From the NCBI GenBank assembly GCA_913046825.1, contig CAJWTF010000044.1:1-24608 (forward strand): a stretch of DNA of 24,608 nt. Reading direction: 5' to 3'. Position numbers and translations under genes: made by a program. Each line of letters opens with the position of its first letter. Position 1 is the first letter of the stretch. This DNA is from an uncultured Rickettsiales bacterium. GTDB lineage: Bacteria > Pseudomonadota > Alphaproteobacteria > UBA8366. This document shows, piece by piece, positions 14,852-23,024 of this stretch. The notes beneath the pieces are model-generated. The model saw only the letters and a program-made list of their open reading frames with translations. It made no database searches and was not told the DNA's origin.

Positions 14852-16408
14852 ATGAATGACGCTTCAGTAAAAAACACCTCCTCTCTCGTAGCTCGTGGTC
14901 CGGTTCGATTGGTTGGGGGAGAAGTGACCGGTGCGATTGCACCTGAGAGCAAAAGCATCTCCCGCTTCCTTGGTATTCCCTACGCGGCACCACCGATAGG
15001 TGATCTGCGCTGGCGGCCACCGCAAGCGATCGCTCCTTGGGACGGTGTCCGTTCCGCCGAAAGCTTCGGCCCGGCACCTGCACAACCCTTCGACCCGACG
15101 CTCTCTCTTTTCGGTCTGCAGGATGGCGACGAGATGTCAGAGGATTGCCTGCATCTCAACGTTTGGACTCCGGCATTGGATGCGAACGAGCGCCTACCCG
15201 TCATGGTATGGATTCACGGTGGCGGATTTCGCATCGGACATGCCGCACACCGGATGTATAACGGCGTGCGTTTGGCTGAAAAGGGCGTCGTCGTGGTGAC
15301 GGTCAACTACCGTCTCAACGTCGCGGGCGGCTTTGCCCACCCTCTGCTGACTGAAGAATCGGGCAATGGTGCGTCGGGCAATTATGCGCTGATGGATCAG
15401 ATCGAGGCTCTCGAATGGGTTCGCGACAACATTGCCGGTTTCGGTGGCGATCCCGGGAACGTAACGATCTTTGGCGAGTCCGCGGGCGGGCGCAGCGTCT
15501 CCGTCTTGATGACCTCACCACTCTCCAAAGATTTGTTCCACAAAGGCATCTGCCAAAGCGGGGCACTTCGGGATACCGGCGGTACTCTCTCCGCACGGGA
15601 AGCCCAAGGCGTCGCTGTCGCGGAAGCGATTGGCTGCACGACTCTACCTGACTTGCGCGCCGCTGATTGGCGGACGATGGAAAACGCCGTCGCGTTCGAC
15701 AGCAACCCCTTCGTCGATGGCAGGGTCATCCCCGATACCCCGGAAGCCCTCTATGCCGCCGGAAAAATACACGACAAACCACTGCTGATTGGCAACAACG
15801 CCAACGAAGCCGGATTGTTTGCCCAGATGCTGAGCACGCCCATCGATACGACGGCGAAATTCCACACTATCATCGAGGGAGAGTTCGGACCGGCCGCGAA
15901 CAATGTCCTGGCGGCCTATCCAGCGGTGAGTGACGCGGACGCACAAGATGCTTGGAACGCTCTGCGCACCGACATGTGGTTCAGCCTTCCCGCGCGCAAG
16001 CAAGCCCGTTGGTTGGAAGCAGCGGGGCGACACTCTTATCTCTACTGCCTCTCACGCATACCGCCGTGGCGGGGCGGCAGGACCATGGGGGCCCATCATG
16101 GGGCCGAAATTGCTTACGTCTTCGGTGGCGGCGTGCGCTGCGGATCCTTCGATCCCGACGGTGCGCAAGACCCGCTCGATCGCGCCCTGAGTGATGCCAT
16201 TATGTCTTATTGGGTAAACTTCGCCACAAACAGCGATCCGAACGGCGACGGTTTACCGAACTGGAAAGCATATTCATCATCGGACGAGGATTATCTGCAT
16301 TTCGGCGATACCGCAGCAGCCGACACCGGTCTGTTGCGCGAGCGGCTCGACGTGTTAGAAGCCGCACTCCCGTATCATTCCGGCAAATCCAATATCTACG
16401 GAGACTAG
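14852..16408 (+). CDS. Carboxylesterase type B
   Basis: The product has 518 residues, normal for the type-B family. The catalytic triad is visible: Ser210 in GESAGG, Glu319 in NANEAGLF, and His416 in GAHHGAEIAYVF. The oxyanion-hole GGGF is in WIHGGGFRIG, and the N-terminal FLGIPYAAPPIGDLRWRPP is diagnostic. No signal peptide is evident, so a cytoplasmic esterase is expected. ATG 14852 with AAGGAG 8 nt upstream is preferred over GTG 14834. It ends 9 nt before a CoA-transferase gene, which suggests that the acid released from an ester is next activated to a CoA thioester; that is an inference from position. Confidence 0.93.
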   Translation: MNDASVKNTSSLVARGPVRLVGGEVTGAIAPESKSISRFLGIPYAAPPIGDLRWRPPQAIAPWDGVRSAESFGPAPAQPFDPTLSLFGLQDGDEMSEDCLHLNVWTPALDANERLPVMVWIHGGGFRIGHAAHRMYNGVRLAEKGVVVVTVNYRLNVAGGFAHPLLTEESGNGASGNYALMDQIEALEWVRDNIAGFGGDPGNVTIFGESAGGRSVSVLMTSPLSKDLFHKGICQSGALRDTGGTLSAREAQGVAVAEAIGCTTLPDLRAADWRTMENAVAFDSNPFVDGRVIPDTPEALYAAGKIHDKPLLIGNNANEAGLFAQMLSTPIDTTAKFHTIIEGEFGPAANNVLAAYPAVSDADAQDAWNALRTDMWFSLPARKQARWLEAAGRHSYLYCLSRIPPWRGGRTMGAHHGAEIAYVFGGGVRCGSFDPDGAQDPLDRALSDAIMSYWVNFATNSDPNGDGLPNWKAYSSSDEDYLHFGDTAAADTGLLRERLDVLEAALPYHSGKSNIYGD

Positions 16409-16417
16409 TTCCAAACC

Positions 16418-17623
16418 ATGGCCAAAGCATTCGAAGACGTCCGCATCGTCGATTTCACTCAAGTCCTCTGCGGACCGATGGCGACCGCACAACTGGCGCT
16501 GCTTGGCGCGGATGTCATCAAGATCGAGCAACCGGAAATCGGCGATCAAATGCGCATGCTCTCTGCCCGAGACATCTGGGCGGAAAAACGCTGTGGGCCC
16601 GGATTCATGGGCGTTAATTACGGTAAGCGTTCCATCACCCTCGATCTAAAAGCGCCGGAAGCTAAGGAAATCATCGGGCGATTTGTGGATGGCGCGAATG
16701 CCATTGCCGAAAATTTCAAACCCGGCGTCTTGAACCGGCTTGGTTTCAGCTATGACTGGGCGCGAAACATTCAGTCGAATATCGTTTATTGCGCTATCTC
16801 CGGCTTTGGCCAGGAAGGCCCGATGAGCGGCGCCGGCGCCTATGATGGAGCCGTGCAGGCGATCTCGGGCATGATGGCGGCGACGGGCACACCGGAGAGC
16901 GGCCCGCTCCGCGTCGGCTTCCCGGTCGCCGACATGACTACGGGCATGAATGCCGCCTTTGCCCTGGCCAGCGCGCTTTACCGCCAGAAGGCGACCGGTG
17001 AAGGACAATATCTCGACCTTTCGATGACGGACGCGATCCTATCGCTTATGAATTACTCGGTCAGCCGCTATTCCGTTGCCGGCGACGTGCCGGAACTTCT
17101 CGGCAACAACTCACCGACCTTCCAAGGAACCTCGAGTGTTTTTCCGACCAAAGACGGTTTCCTCAATATTTCCGTCTTCACCGATAAAATGGCGCTGCGC
17201 CTATGTGATGCCATCGGCCATCCCGAATGGAAGGAAGATGCGCGCTGGAATTCTGCGAAAGGCCGCACGGAGGATTTCGACGAAATTCAAACCATCCTGA
17301 CGAACACCCTCTCCCAGAAAACGACGGCGGAATGGATGCCTATCATGGAAGCAGACGGCGTGCCAGTCGCGCCGGTGCACGACCTGCCGGGCGCGCTCGA
17401 CAGCGAACAAGTCAAACAACGGAAATTCATGATCGACCTTCCGGCACCCTCTGGTATCGACGGCGATGTCAGCTTACCGGGTGCCTCATTCATCGCCTCC
17501 GAAGACTCCCCCGGCACTGATCGCTCGCCGCCCCGTCTCGGGGAGCACACCGACGAAATCCTCGGAGAATTTGGCTACAGCAATTCCGAAATCGCCGCCT
17601 TTCACGATAAGGGCGTGGTTTAA
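16418..17623 (+). CDS. CaiB/BaiF (family III) CoA-transferase
   Basis: The product has 401 residues. The family opening VRIVDFTQVLCGPMATAQLALLGADVIKIEQP is followed by RSITLDLK and NFKPGVLNRLGFSY. The catalytic Asp is D172 in FPVADMTTGM, which would carry the acyl-anhydride intermediate. It transfers CoA from a donor acyl-CoA such as succinyl-CoA to a carboxylic acid; the acceptor is unknown. It follows the carboxylesterase by 9 nt. The nearest purine run, GGAG near 16400, is a little far from the ATG, so translation may depend on the upstream gene. A second family III gene lies at 23025-24230; the two are diverged paralogues rather than a duplication. Confidence 0.92.
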   Translation: MAKAFEDVRIVDFTQVLCGPMATAQLALLGADVIKIEQPEIGDQMRMLSARDIWAEKRCGPGFMGVNYGKRSITLDLKAPEAKEIIGRFVDGANAIAENFKPGVLNRLGFSYDWARNIQSNIVYCAISGFGQEGPMSGAGAYDGAVQAISGMMAATGTPESGPLRVGFPVADMTTGMNAAFALASALYRQKATGEGQYLDLSMTDAILSLMNYSVSRYSVAGDVPELLGNNSPTFQGTSSVFPTKDGFLNISVFTDKMALRLCDAIGHPEWKEDARWNSAKGRTEDFDEIQTILTNTLSQKTTAEWMPIMEADGVPVAPVHDLPGALDSEQVKQRKFMIDLPAPSGIDGDVSLPGASFIASEDSPGTDRSPPRLGEHTDEILGEFGYSNSEIAAFHDKGVV

Positions 17624-17708
17624 CCAGGAACGCCGCTGACTTTAACTATCACCGTGCCTCTCTAAATCACCTAACAGATAACCGGTGTTTAGTCAGACTG
17701 AGGATGCC

Positions 17709-18839
17709 ATGGATTTCAATCTCTTCATGTATTGCACGATCGGTCGCCGCGCCGAACTTGAGGCCGGCATGGCGGGCCACAAACCGGAACTTTATCAGCG
17801 CATGTTGAGCGAGATCGCGGAATATGCGCGCTACGCTGATGAAGCGGGCTATGGCGGCTTCGGTCATCCGGAACATCACCTGCAAATCGAAGGGTTTGAG
17901 ATCGCTAACGATCCAACCTTGATGTCCATGTGGCTCGGTAAACATACCGAACGCCTGAAGGTCATCACCTGCGGTTTCGTCTCCACCGCTCATAACCCAT
18001 TGCGCACGGCTGAAGCCATCGCAACCATGGATCATATGTTGGGCGGGCGGTTTGGCGTCGGCATTGTGCGCGGATATCAAGCGCGTTGGGTCGACAATTT
18101 CCGTATTCGTCCGGACTTACAAGCGGTCGGCCCTTGGAACAAGGACTCCGAACAAGACGGGCTCAATCGCGAGTATTTCGAGGAGTTTGTCGAAATTGTC
18201 GTGAAGGCGCTCACCCACGATACCTTCTCGCATCGGGGTAAGTTCTGGATCTTTCCACCGGAGGGGTTCGTCAATCCGCACCCGCATTCAGTCTATACGG
18301 ATTACGGGAAGGGCGTCGCTGCCGATATGGCGGTCAGCGAAATCGGCATCGCGCCGCGCCCGCTGCAATCACCGCACCCGCAACTCTATGGTGGCTTCAC
18401 GGCGTCAATGACCACCGCCAAATTCTGGGCGCAATACGCGGGTAGACCAATCGTTCTCGCCGAAGATTTGGATTTCTGTAAAACCATCTGGTCGGTCTAT
18501 CGCGACGAGGCAGCGAAATTCGGACATGCTATCACGCCCGGCGACGAAGCCGGTTGGGGTGGGTTGATGATCTGCGCCGAGACTGACGAGGAAGCCCATG
18601 CACAATTCGAGGACGTCAAATGGTTCTGGGATAAATGGCCGGAACAGTTCGGCCAAGGGATGCCGAAACTCCTGGTCGGCTCACCGGACACGATCTCGCG
18701 GGATATCGAAGCCGCGTCGAAAACCGTGCCTATCAACGAGTGTTTCCTATTGATACCGCAAGGGTTACACACGCGCGATCAGATCATGCGCTCGCTGGAG
18801 TTATTCGGCGATAAGGTGATGCCTCAGTTTGCAGGCTAA
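17709..18839 (+). CDS. LLM class flavin-dependent oxidoreductase
   Basis: The product has 376 residues of the luciferase-like family. The N-terminus MDFNLFMYCTIG, then YGGFGHPEHHLQ, the region ITCGFVSTAHNPLRTAEAIATMDHMLGGRFGVGIVRGY, and a C-terminal VGSPDTISRDIEAA segment all match. It differs clearly in length and sequence from the monooxygenase at 2882. It needs reduced FMN from a partner reductase; the flavin reductase on the opposite strand at 19004-19672 is the nearest candidate. ATG 17709 is chosen because GAGGA lies 6 nt upstream; the longer frame from 17685 adds no family sequence. The substrate is unknown. Confidence 0.9.
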   Translation: MDFNLFMYCTIGRRAELEAGMAGHKPELYQRMLSEIAEYARYADEAGYGGFGHPEHHLQIEGFEIANDPTLMSMWLGKHTERLKVITCGFVSTAHNPLRTAEAIATMDHMLGGRFGVGIVRGYQARWVDNFRIRPDLQAVGPWNKDSEQDGLNREYFEEFVEIVVKALTHDTFSHRGKFWIFPPEGFVNPHPHSVYTDYGKGVAADMAVSEIGIAPRPLQSPHPQLYGGFTASMTTAKFWAQYAGRPIVLAEDLDFCKTIWSVYRDEAAKFGHAITPGDEAGWGGLMICAETDEEAHAQFEDVKWFWDKWPEQFGQGMPKLLVGSPDTISRDIEAASKTVPINECFLLIPQGLHTRDQIMRSLELFGDKVMPQFAG

Positions 18840-18862
18840 TCGATACTCTCACTAGCGGTAAT

Positions 18863-18986
18863 CGTCATTCCGGAGCTTGCGTAGCAAGAATCCGTAATTA
18901 TGCCCGGAAGCTCTCAATTTGAATCCAAATTCATATAAGTACAACTCAGGCGATAATTCCGGATCGCTATCGCGTCCGGAATGACG
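18863..18986. repeat. Palindromic intergenic repeat, copy B (about 124 bp)
   Basis: The outer arms are perfect inverted repeats: cgtcattccgg (18863-18873) and ccggaatgacg (18976-18986). Inner segments aattatgcc and ggcgataatt are also partly complementary. The arrangement matches copy A at 14704-14826. It lies between two convergent genes, the monooxygenase and the flavin reductase, where it may terminate transcription in both directions. Confidence 0.8.
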
Positions 18987-19003
18987 GAGATCGGCAAGGA
19001 TGA

Positions 19004-19672
19004 CTAGCGCTTGCCCTTTGCCTCGCCGCCGAGCCCCGCATTTAAGGAGTCCGCGTCGGGGCCTTCGCTCATCGCCGTGAACATATCGGTGACGCTGGAG
19101 TAGTCCTGATACCCCAACCGCGCGAGTGGTCGTAGGCGAGCAATATCCAGCTTGCCTTCGGGGGTCAACGCATCGTCGCGGATATGCACGCCGACGACTT
19201 GTCCCACGACAACATGGGTCGTGTTTTGGTGGGAATAACCCGGCAATACGAGAATGTTGTGGAGCTTGCACTCCAGATGGACGGGCGATTCCGCGACCCG
19301 CGGCGGCTTCACTAATCGCGAGGCCTCTTTGGTAAGGCCAATGGCTTCCATCTCGTCCACGTCAGCGGGGAAATATTCCGCACTTTTCACAACCGCCTTG
19401 CGCAATTCATAAGTCGCCATGTTGCAGACGAATTCCCCGGTCCGCAGAATATTCGCGACGGAATCTTTCATCTCTCCGGTGGGCTTATGGCTGCCCGAAA
19501 ACATCACATATGGCGGGTCGTAGCCGAGATTATTGAACTGGCTGTAGGGCGCCAAGTTCACATTACTCTGCTCATCCAAAGAGCTAATCCAACCAATGGG
19601 TCGCGGCACAACAATCGATTTATACGGATTGTACGGCAGGTTATGGTCGTTCTTTTCCGTGTCGTAGAACAT
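19004..19672 (-). CDS. Flavin reductase family protein (FMN-binding split barrel)
   Basis: The product has 222 residues. The segment VVPRPIGWISSLDEQSNVNLAPYSQF is the hallmark of the flavin reductase-like FMN-binding domain (PF01613), followed by FSGSHKPTGEMKDSVANI and GEFVCNMATYELRKAV. Members reduce flavin with NAD(P)H for a two-component monooxygenase, or act directly as reductases. A luciferase-like monooxygenase gene ends 164 nt away on the other strand. Pairing with it is plausible but not shown. The C-terminus (about residues 190-222) is charged and not typical. The ribosome site before ATG 19672 is weak. Confidence 0.9.
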   Translation of the reverse strand: MFYDTEKNDHNLPYNPYKSIVVPRPIGWISSLDEQSNVNLAPYSQFNNLGYDPPYVMFSGSHKPTGEMKDSVANILRTGEFVCNMATYELRKAVVKSAEYFPADVDEMEAIGLTKEASRLVKPPRVAESPVHLECKLHNILVLPGYSHQNTTHVVVGQVVGVHIRDDALTPEGKLDIARLRPLARLGYQDYSSVTDMFTAMSEGPDADSLNAGLGGEAKGKR

Positions 19673-19821
19673 TGATTGCTTTTTTTTATATTAATTTCTG
19701 CATGCGTTGAGCAGATCTTACGCACCGACGCGTTGAGACACAAATTATGTCCGGACTTTCCCAAAGAAATACCCCCCCCAGCACCTTTGCCGGAAGGAGG
19801 CCTGACATTTGGAAATGTGGC

Positions 19822-20568
19822 CTATTTACCCTTTTTCAGGTTCCGCTTCCACAATGCGAAAATCGCATCCCACGCTTGCTCTGACGCCACCGGATGATAG
19901 GGGTCGCGCTCGGAGAATTGGAAGCCGTGCACTGTATCTTTATAGACCTTCACGGTCGCCTTACATTTCGATCCCTTGAGGGCCTTACGCAGGTTCTTCA
20001 CGTCGTCGTCCGGCACCGCGTGATCAACTTCGGCAAAATTGAACAGCATCTCGCCCTTGATATCGTTGAGACGGAGATGCGGGGAATCGTCCTTGTCCGT
20101 GACAATGCCGACACCGTACATGGATGCCGCCGCCGCGATCCGTGTCGCGAATTGCGCTGCGACCGTGGTGACGTACTGCCCGCTCATGCAGTGACCAACA
20201 ACACCGATGGGCCCCGGCGCGCATTTGTCCTGAGCATCGAGCCAGGCAATCCAACCCCCGGTGTCCTCTGCGACCATCTGATTGTCCAAATGATGCATCG
20301 CCGCGAAGATCACTTTCGACATGCCTTCATCACGGCGCGGGATATCGAAATGACAAGTACCAAGCCGGTAATACATATCGGGAAGGAGACAGAAATAACC
20401 CATCTTGGCGATCCGCCGCGCCATGTTCTCTAGTTCGGTCCGATAGCCCGGCGCATCCATGTAGAAGATGATCCCGGGATACTGCCCCAGCTCCTCCGGA
20501 CACGCGGCGAAGGACCGGCATTTCCCATATTTGGTTGTGACGTCGACGTGTTGTTCGATGAGGGCCAT
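19822..20568 (-). CDS. Dienelactone hydrolase family protein
   Basis: The product has 248 residues with the alpha/beta-hydrolase fold of the dienelactone hydrolase family. The Cys nucleophile is C127 in GHCMSG, the equivalent of GYCxGG in the classic enzyme. The acid is likely in FAEVDHAVPDD (E180/D182) and the His is H214 in TVHGFQF. The enzyme would hydrolyse an enol-lactone or ester. GGAGG precedes ATG 20568. It lies downstream of the CoA-transferase/hydrolase operon on the same strand, separated by about 150 bp containing a hairpin, so it is likely a separate transcript. Confidence 0.9.
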   Translation of the reverse strand: MALIEQHVDVTTKYGKCRSFAACPEELGQYPGIIFYMDAPGYRTELENMARRIAKMGYFCLLPDMYYRLGTCHFDIPRRDEGMSKVIFAAMHHLDNQMVAEDTGGWIAWLDAQDKCAPGPIGVVGHCMSGQYVTTVAAQFATRIAAAASMYGVGIVTDKDDSPHLRLNDIKGEMLFNFAEVDHAVPDDDVKNLRKALKGSKCKATVKVYKDTVHGFQFSERDPYHPVASEQAWDAIFALWKRNLKKGK

Positions 20569-20664
20569 GTAGGTGCCTCCCTGTCTGGCAAGTGATGGTC
20601 AATTCATTAGAAAATGACGTAAGTGCGAAGGATGGAATGACCACTAAGCGTTCATGGATTGGGC

Positions 20665-20706
20665 CCACCCCAACCCTCCCTCGCAAGCGGGAAATAGTTA
20701 GGGTGG
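20665..20706 (-). terminator. Inverted repeat after the alpha/beta hydrolase operon
   Basis: Positions 20665-20670 (ccaccc) pair with 20701-20706 (gggtgg), extended by aac/gtt inside, and an inner ccc/ggg closes over TCGCAAGC. It lies about 12 nt past the stop of the minus-strand hydrolase gene, the expected place for a terminator. The CCTCCC-GCAAGC-GGG core resembles a dispersed intergenic palindrome often seen in Alphaproteobacteria; there is no clear U-tract. Confidence 0.4.
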
Positions 20707-20717
20707 AGTCTTTGACT

Positions 20718-21503
20718 TTATTTCCCCCGCAAAAACGGCAGGGCCAGTTCCAGGAACAGTTCCGGCGTTTGCACGGCCATGAAGTGACCCGTCTCGGCCT
20801 CGATGAATTGTGAGCCAGGGATCGAATCCGCCACGGCCTTGGCGGTCTCTGGCGGGCGGACAGCGTCGTGGATACCGCCGATCACGAGGGTCGGACATTT
20901 CACGCGGTCGCCTTCCTCGTTGAGGTTGATCGAGCCCAACATTCGATTGATGGACGCAAAGCCATACGGGTCGTTGGCAAGCCAGCGGCAACGATACTTG
21001 GCGAACTTCGCCGCATCTTTGCGAAAGATATCTGGGTATGAGCGCGCAAGGCTGGCTTCAACCGATGCCCGCATGCCACTTTCCTCGACCAATTTCGCAC
21101 GGTCCTGATACTGCTGCGCGCGGTCGGCGGTGGTGCCTGTCGCGGGACTCGTGAGCATCAGACGTTTTACCCGCTCCGGATAATGCATCGCATAGGCCAT
21201 GGCGACCCCCGCACCCATCGCGGTCCCAATGACATGGCACGGCCCATCCATCCCAACGGCAGCGGTCAGCGCCGCGATATCACCGGTCATGTCGTTGACG
21301 TCGAGCGTGCCCTTGGACTTCTCTGACAAGCCGAACCCACGTTGATCGTAGCGCAGCACCCGGAACTCTTTCTCTAGGGCCGGCAACACATCGCTCCAAC
21401 TTTCCAACGCACCACCCAACTCATGCACCAGAACCAGGTTCTCCTTGCCTTCGCCCGAGACCGCGTAGCGCAATGCCACGCCGTTTACTTCCATCCAATC
21501 CAT
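20718..21503 (-). CDS. Alpha/beta hydrolase with Ala at the nucleophile position
   Basis: The product has 261 residues, similar to 3-oxoadipate enol-lactonase-type hydrolases. The nucleophile elbow reads VIGTAMGAG, so the residue that should be Ser/Cys/Asp is Ala95. The acid (D213 in GGIHDAV) and the His (H240 in ETGHFMAV) are kept. The codon is GCG; TCG would restore Ser. The segment VHELGGALESW carries the oxyanion region, and YDQRGFGLS is typical. It may be catalytically dead, or use a different chemistry. The start at 21503 has AAGGAA about 6 nt upstream, overlapping the stop of the CoA-transferase subunit B gene; GTG 21530 and ATG 21509 are alternatives. Confidence 0.88.
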   Translation of the reverse strand: MDWMEVNGVALRYAVSGEGKENLVLVHELGGALESWSDVLPALEKEFRVLRYDQRGFGLSEKSKGTLDVNDMTGDIAALTAAVGMDGPCHVIGTAMGAGVAMAYAMHYPERVKRLMLTSPATGTTADRAQQYQDRAKLVEESGMRASVEASLARSYPDIFRKDAAKFAKYRCRWLANDPYGFASINRMLGSINLNEEGDRVKCPTLVIGGIHDAVRPPETAKAVADSIPGSQFIEAETGHFMAVQTPELFLELALPFLRGK

Positions 21504-21513
21504 CGTCATTTCC

Positions 21514-22185
21514 TTATAGTTCGGGGGCACTCAAGACGCCGCAATCATCCGCGTAGCTTAGCGCCGCTCCGCTCTTGGCCTGTAACTCGTCCCCCGACAA
21601 TCCATCGATCATCTCTCGCACGAGGAACCCGCAGGGCGTGACGTCGACAACAGCGAGGTCGGTATAGACCCGGTCCACCGTGCCAACACCAGTCAACGGA
21701 TAGCTGCAGGTCTTGACCAGTCGCGGCTCTCCGGTTTTGGTCGTGTGCTGCATGGTGACCCTTACGCTCTTCGCCCCGGTCACCAAATCCATGGCGCCGC
21801 CGACGAGCTGGCCCTTGTGCGTCATCTTTGCGTCCCAGTTGGCGAGGTCGCCGGTCTGTGACACTTCGAACCCGCCGAGCAGGGTGACATCCAGATGCCC
21901 ACCCCGGATCATGGCGAAAGCCATAGTGGAATCGAACAGCGCCGCGCCGGGGTTGAGGGTGATTTTCTGGCTACCTGCGTCGACGAAGTCTGGATCTTCC
22001 TCGTTCTCACCCGCGACGGGACCGACACCAACGATGCCGTTCTCCGAATGGAACATCAGGTCGCGGTCGACTGGTTTGTAATTGGCGATCAACGTCGGCA
22101 TGCCAAGGCCGAGATTGACATAGGTGCCTTCTTCCAAGTCCTGCGCCGCGCGCCAGGCGATCTGATGGCGTGACAATGGCTGCAT
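21514..22185 (-). CDS. CoA-transferase (family I), subunit B
   Basis: The product has 223 residues. The opening QIAWRAAQDLEEGTYVNLGLGMPT is characteristic of the beta subunit. The catalytic Glu is E48 in FHSENGIVGVGP, which forms the glutamyl-CoA thioester. Toward the end VDRVYTDLAVVDV is typical as well. ATG 22185 shares one base with the TAA stop of subunit A (TAATG), so translation is coupled. It should exchange CoA between succinyl-CoA (or acetyl-CoA) and a 3-oxoacid or similar acid. The immediate downstream gene is the unusual alpha/beta hydrolase. Confidence 0.93.
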   Translation of the reverse strand: MQPLSRHQIAWRAAQDLEEGTYVNLGLGMPTLIANYKPVDRDLMFHSENGIVGVGPVAGENEEDPDFVDAGSQKITLNPGAALFDSTMAFAMIRGGHLDVTLLGGFEVSQTGDLANWDAKMTHKGQLVGGAMDLVTGAKSVRVTMQHTTKTGEPRLVKTCSYPLTGVGTVDRVYTDLAVVDVTPCGFLVREMIDGLSGDELQAKSGAALSYADDCGVLSAPEL

Positions 22186-22883
22186 TATCCGAGCCCTCCC
22201 GCGTTGGCGGGGCTCATGTCCTCGCAATGAAACACTCGGTCGACAAATATGCCGGGGATATGAACGTCCTCAGGCGGGATCGGGTCCTGCGAAGTGTCAC
22301 TCGTCTCGATCACCGTCACCCGCGCGGCCATCGCCATGGCGAGGCCAAAATTGCCCTGTGTGCCGCGAAACCGCACGTTACCCCAACGGTCAACCCGAGC
22401 GGCGCGGATCAAAGCGAAATCTGCCGTCAGCGCATTCTCCAAAATACAGGGTTGGCCCTCGAAATCGCGCTCTTCCTTACCGGTGGCGAGATCGGTGCCC
22501 GCGCCCGTCGGCGTGAAGAAGGCGGGGATACCGGCGCCGCCCGCGCGCATGCGCTCAGCGAAAGTTCCTTGCGGCACCATCTCAATTTCCAACTCGCCGT
22601 CGAGCCATTGGCGCTCGTAGTTTGACGTATCTGGCCCCCGGCTGCGCGCCGCGCTGACAACGACCTTGGAGACGCGCTTTGCGTCGAAAATGCCGGGCGC
22701 GAACCCATCGACGAACCGCACGCCGTTCAAGATCAAAGTTAGGTCCCGAGCAGACATTTCTTCCAACGCCCGGACCAGCGCAAAAGGCACGCCCGTGCCA
22801 CCGAACCCGTTCACCATAATGGATGCCCCATCGCCGAGCCCCTCCAGCGCAGCTTCCACTGTCTCTACTCGCTTGTCGATCAT
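22185..22883 (-). CDS. CoA-transferase (family I), subunit A
   Basis: The product has 232 residues. The glycine-rich signature MVNGFGGTGVPFALVRAL near the N-terminus is diagnostic for the alpha subunit, followed by FFTPTGAGTDLATGKEE and LIRAARVDRWGNVRFRGTQGNF. The end ETSDTSQDPIPPEDVHIPGIFVDRV is also conserved. It works only as a complex with subunit B, encoded next with a one-base overlap. Sequence alone does not decide between 3-oxoacid, 3-oxoadipate and acetate CoA-transferase, so no gene symbol is given. A GGGGG run lies about 6 nt before ATG 22883. It leads a three-gene unit divergent from a family III CoA-transferase. Confidence 0.93.
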   Translation of the reverse strand: MIDKRVETVEAALEGLGDGASIMVNGFGGTGVPFALVRALEEMSARDLTLILNGVRFVDGFAPGIFDAKRVSKVVVSAARSRGPDTSNYERQWLDGELEIEMVPQGTFAERMRAGGAGIPAFFTPTGAGTDLATGKEERDFEGQPCILENALTADFALIRAARVDRWGNVRFRGTQGNFGLAMAMAARVTVIETSDTSQDPIPPEDVHIPGIFVDRVFHCEDMSPANAGGLG

Positions 22884-22903
22884 AGTACCCCCGTGAACAT
22901 TCG

Positions 22904-22915
22904 CTAGACATCTAG
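22904..22915. promoter_or_regulatory. Small palindrome in the divergent CoA-transferase promoter
   Basis: Positions 22904-22908 (ctaga) and 22911-22915 (tctag) form a perfect inverted repeat with a 2-nt spacer. It lies in the 141-bp gap between the CoA-transferase A gene (minus) and the family III CoA-transferase gene (plus), a typical place for an operator. No regulator gene is in the window, and a match this short may be chance. Confidence 0.25.
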
Positions 22916-23024
22916 ACTGAAGATACGCAGGAGCGAGCCGATATTGCTGCCGAGCCTGGGGATTCTTTCTCGGAACGCTATTTTATGTCGCAACCGTAAA
23001 AACTCTGAAAAGCGAGATGAGACC

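Noticed and set aside
19772..19800. Run of eight C followed by a CCTT/AAGG hairpin as a terminator
   Set aside because: The stem is only 4 bp and there is no U-tract, so it is not supportable beyond a possible dispersed-repeat scar.
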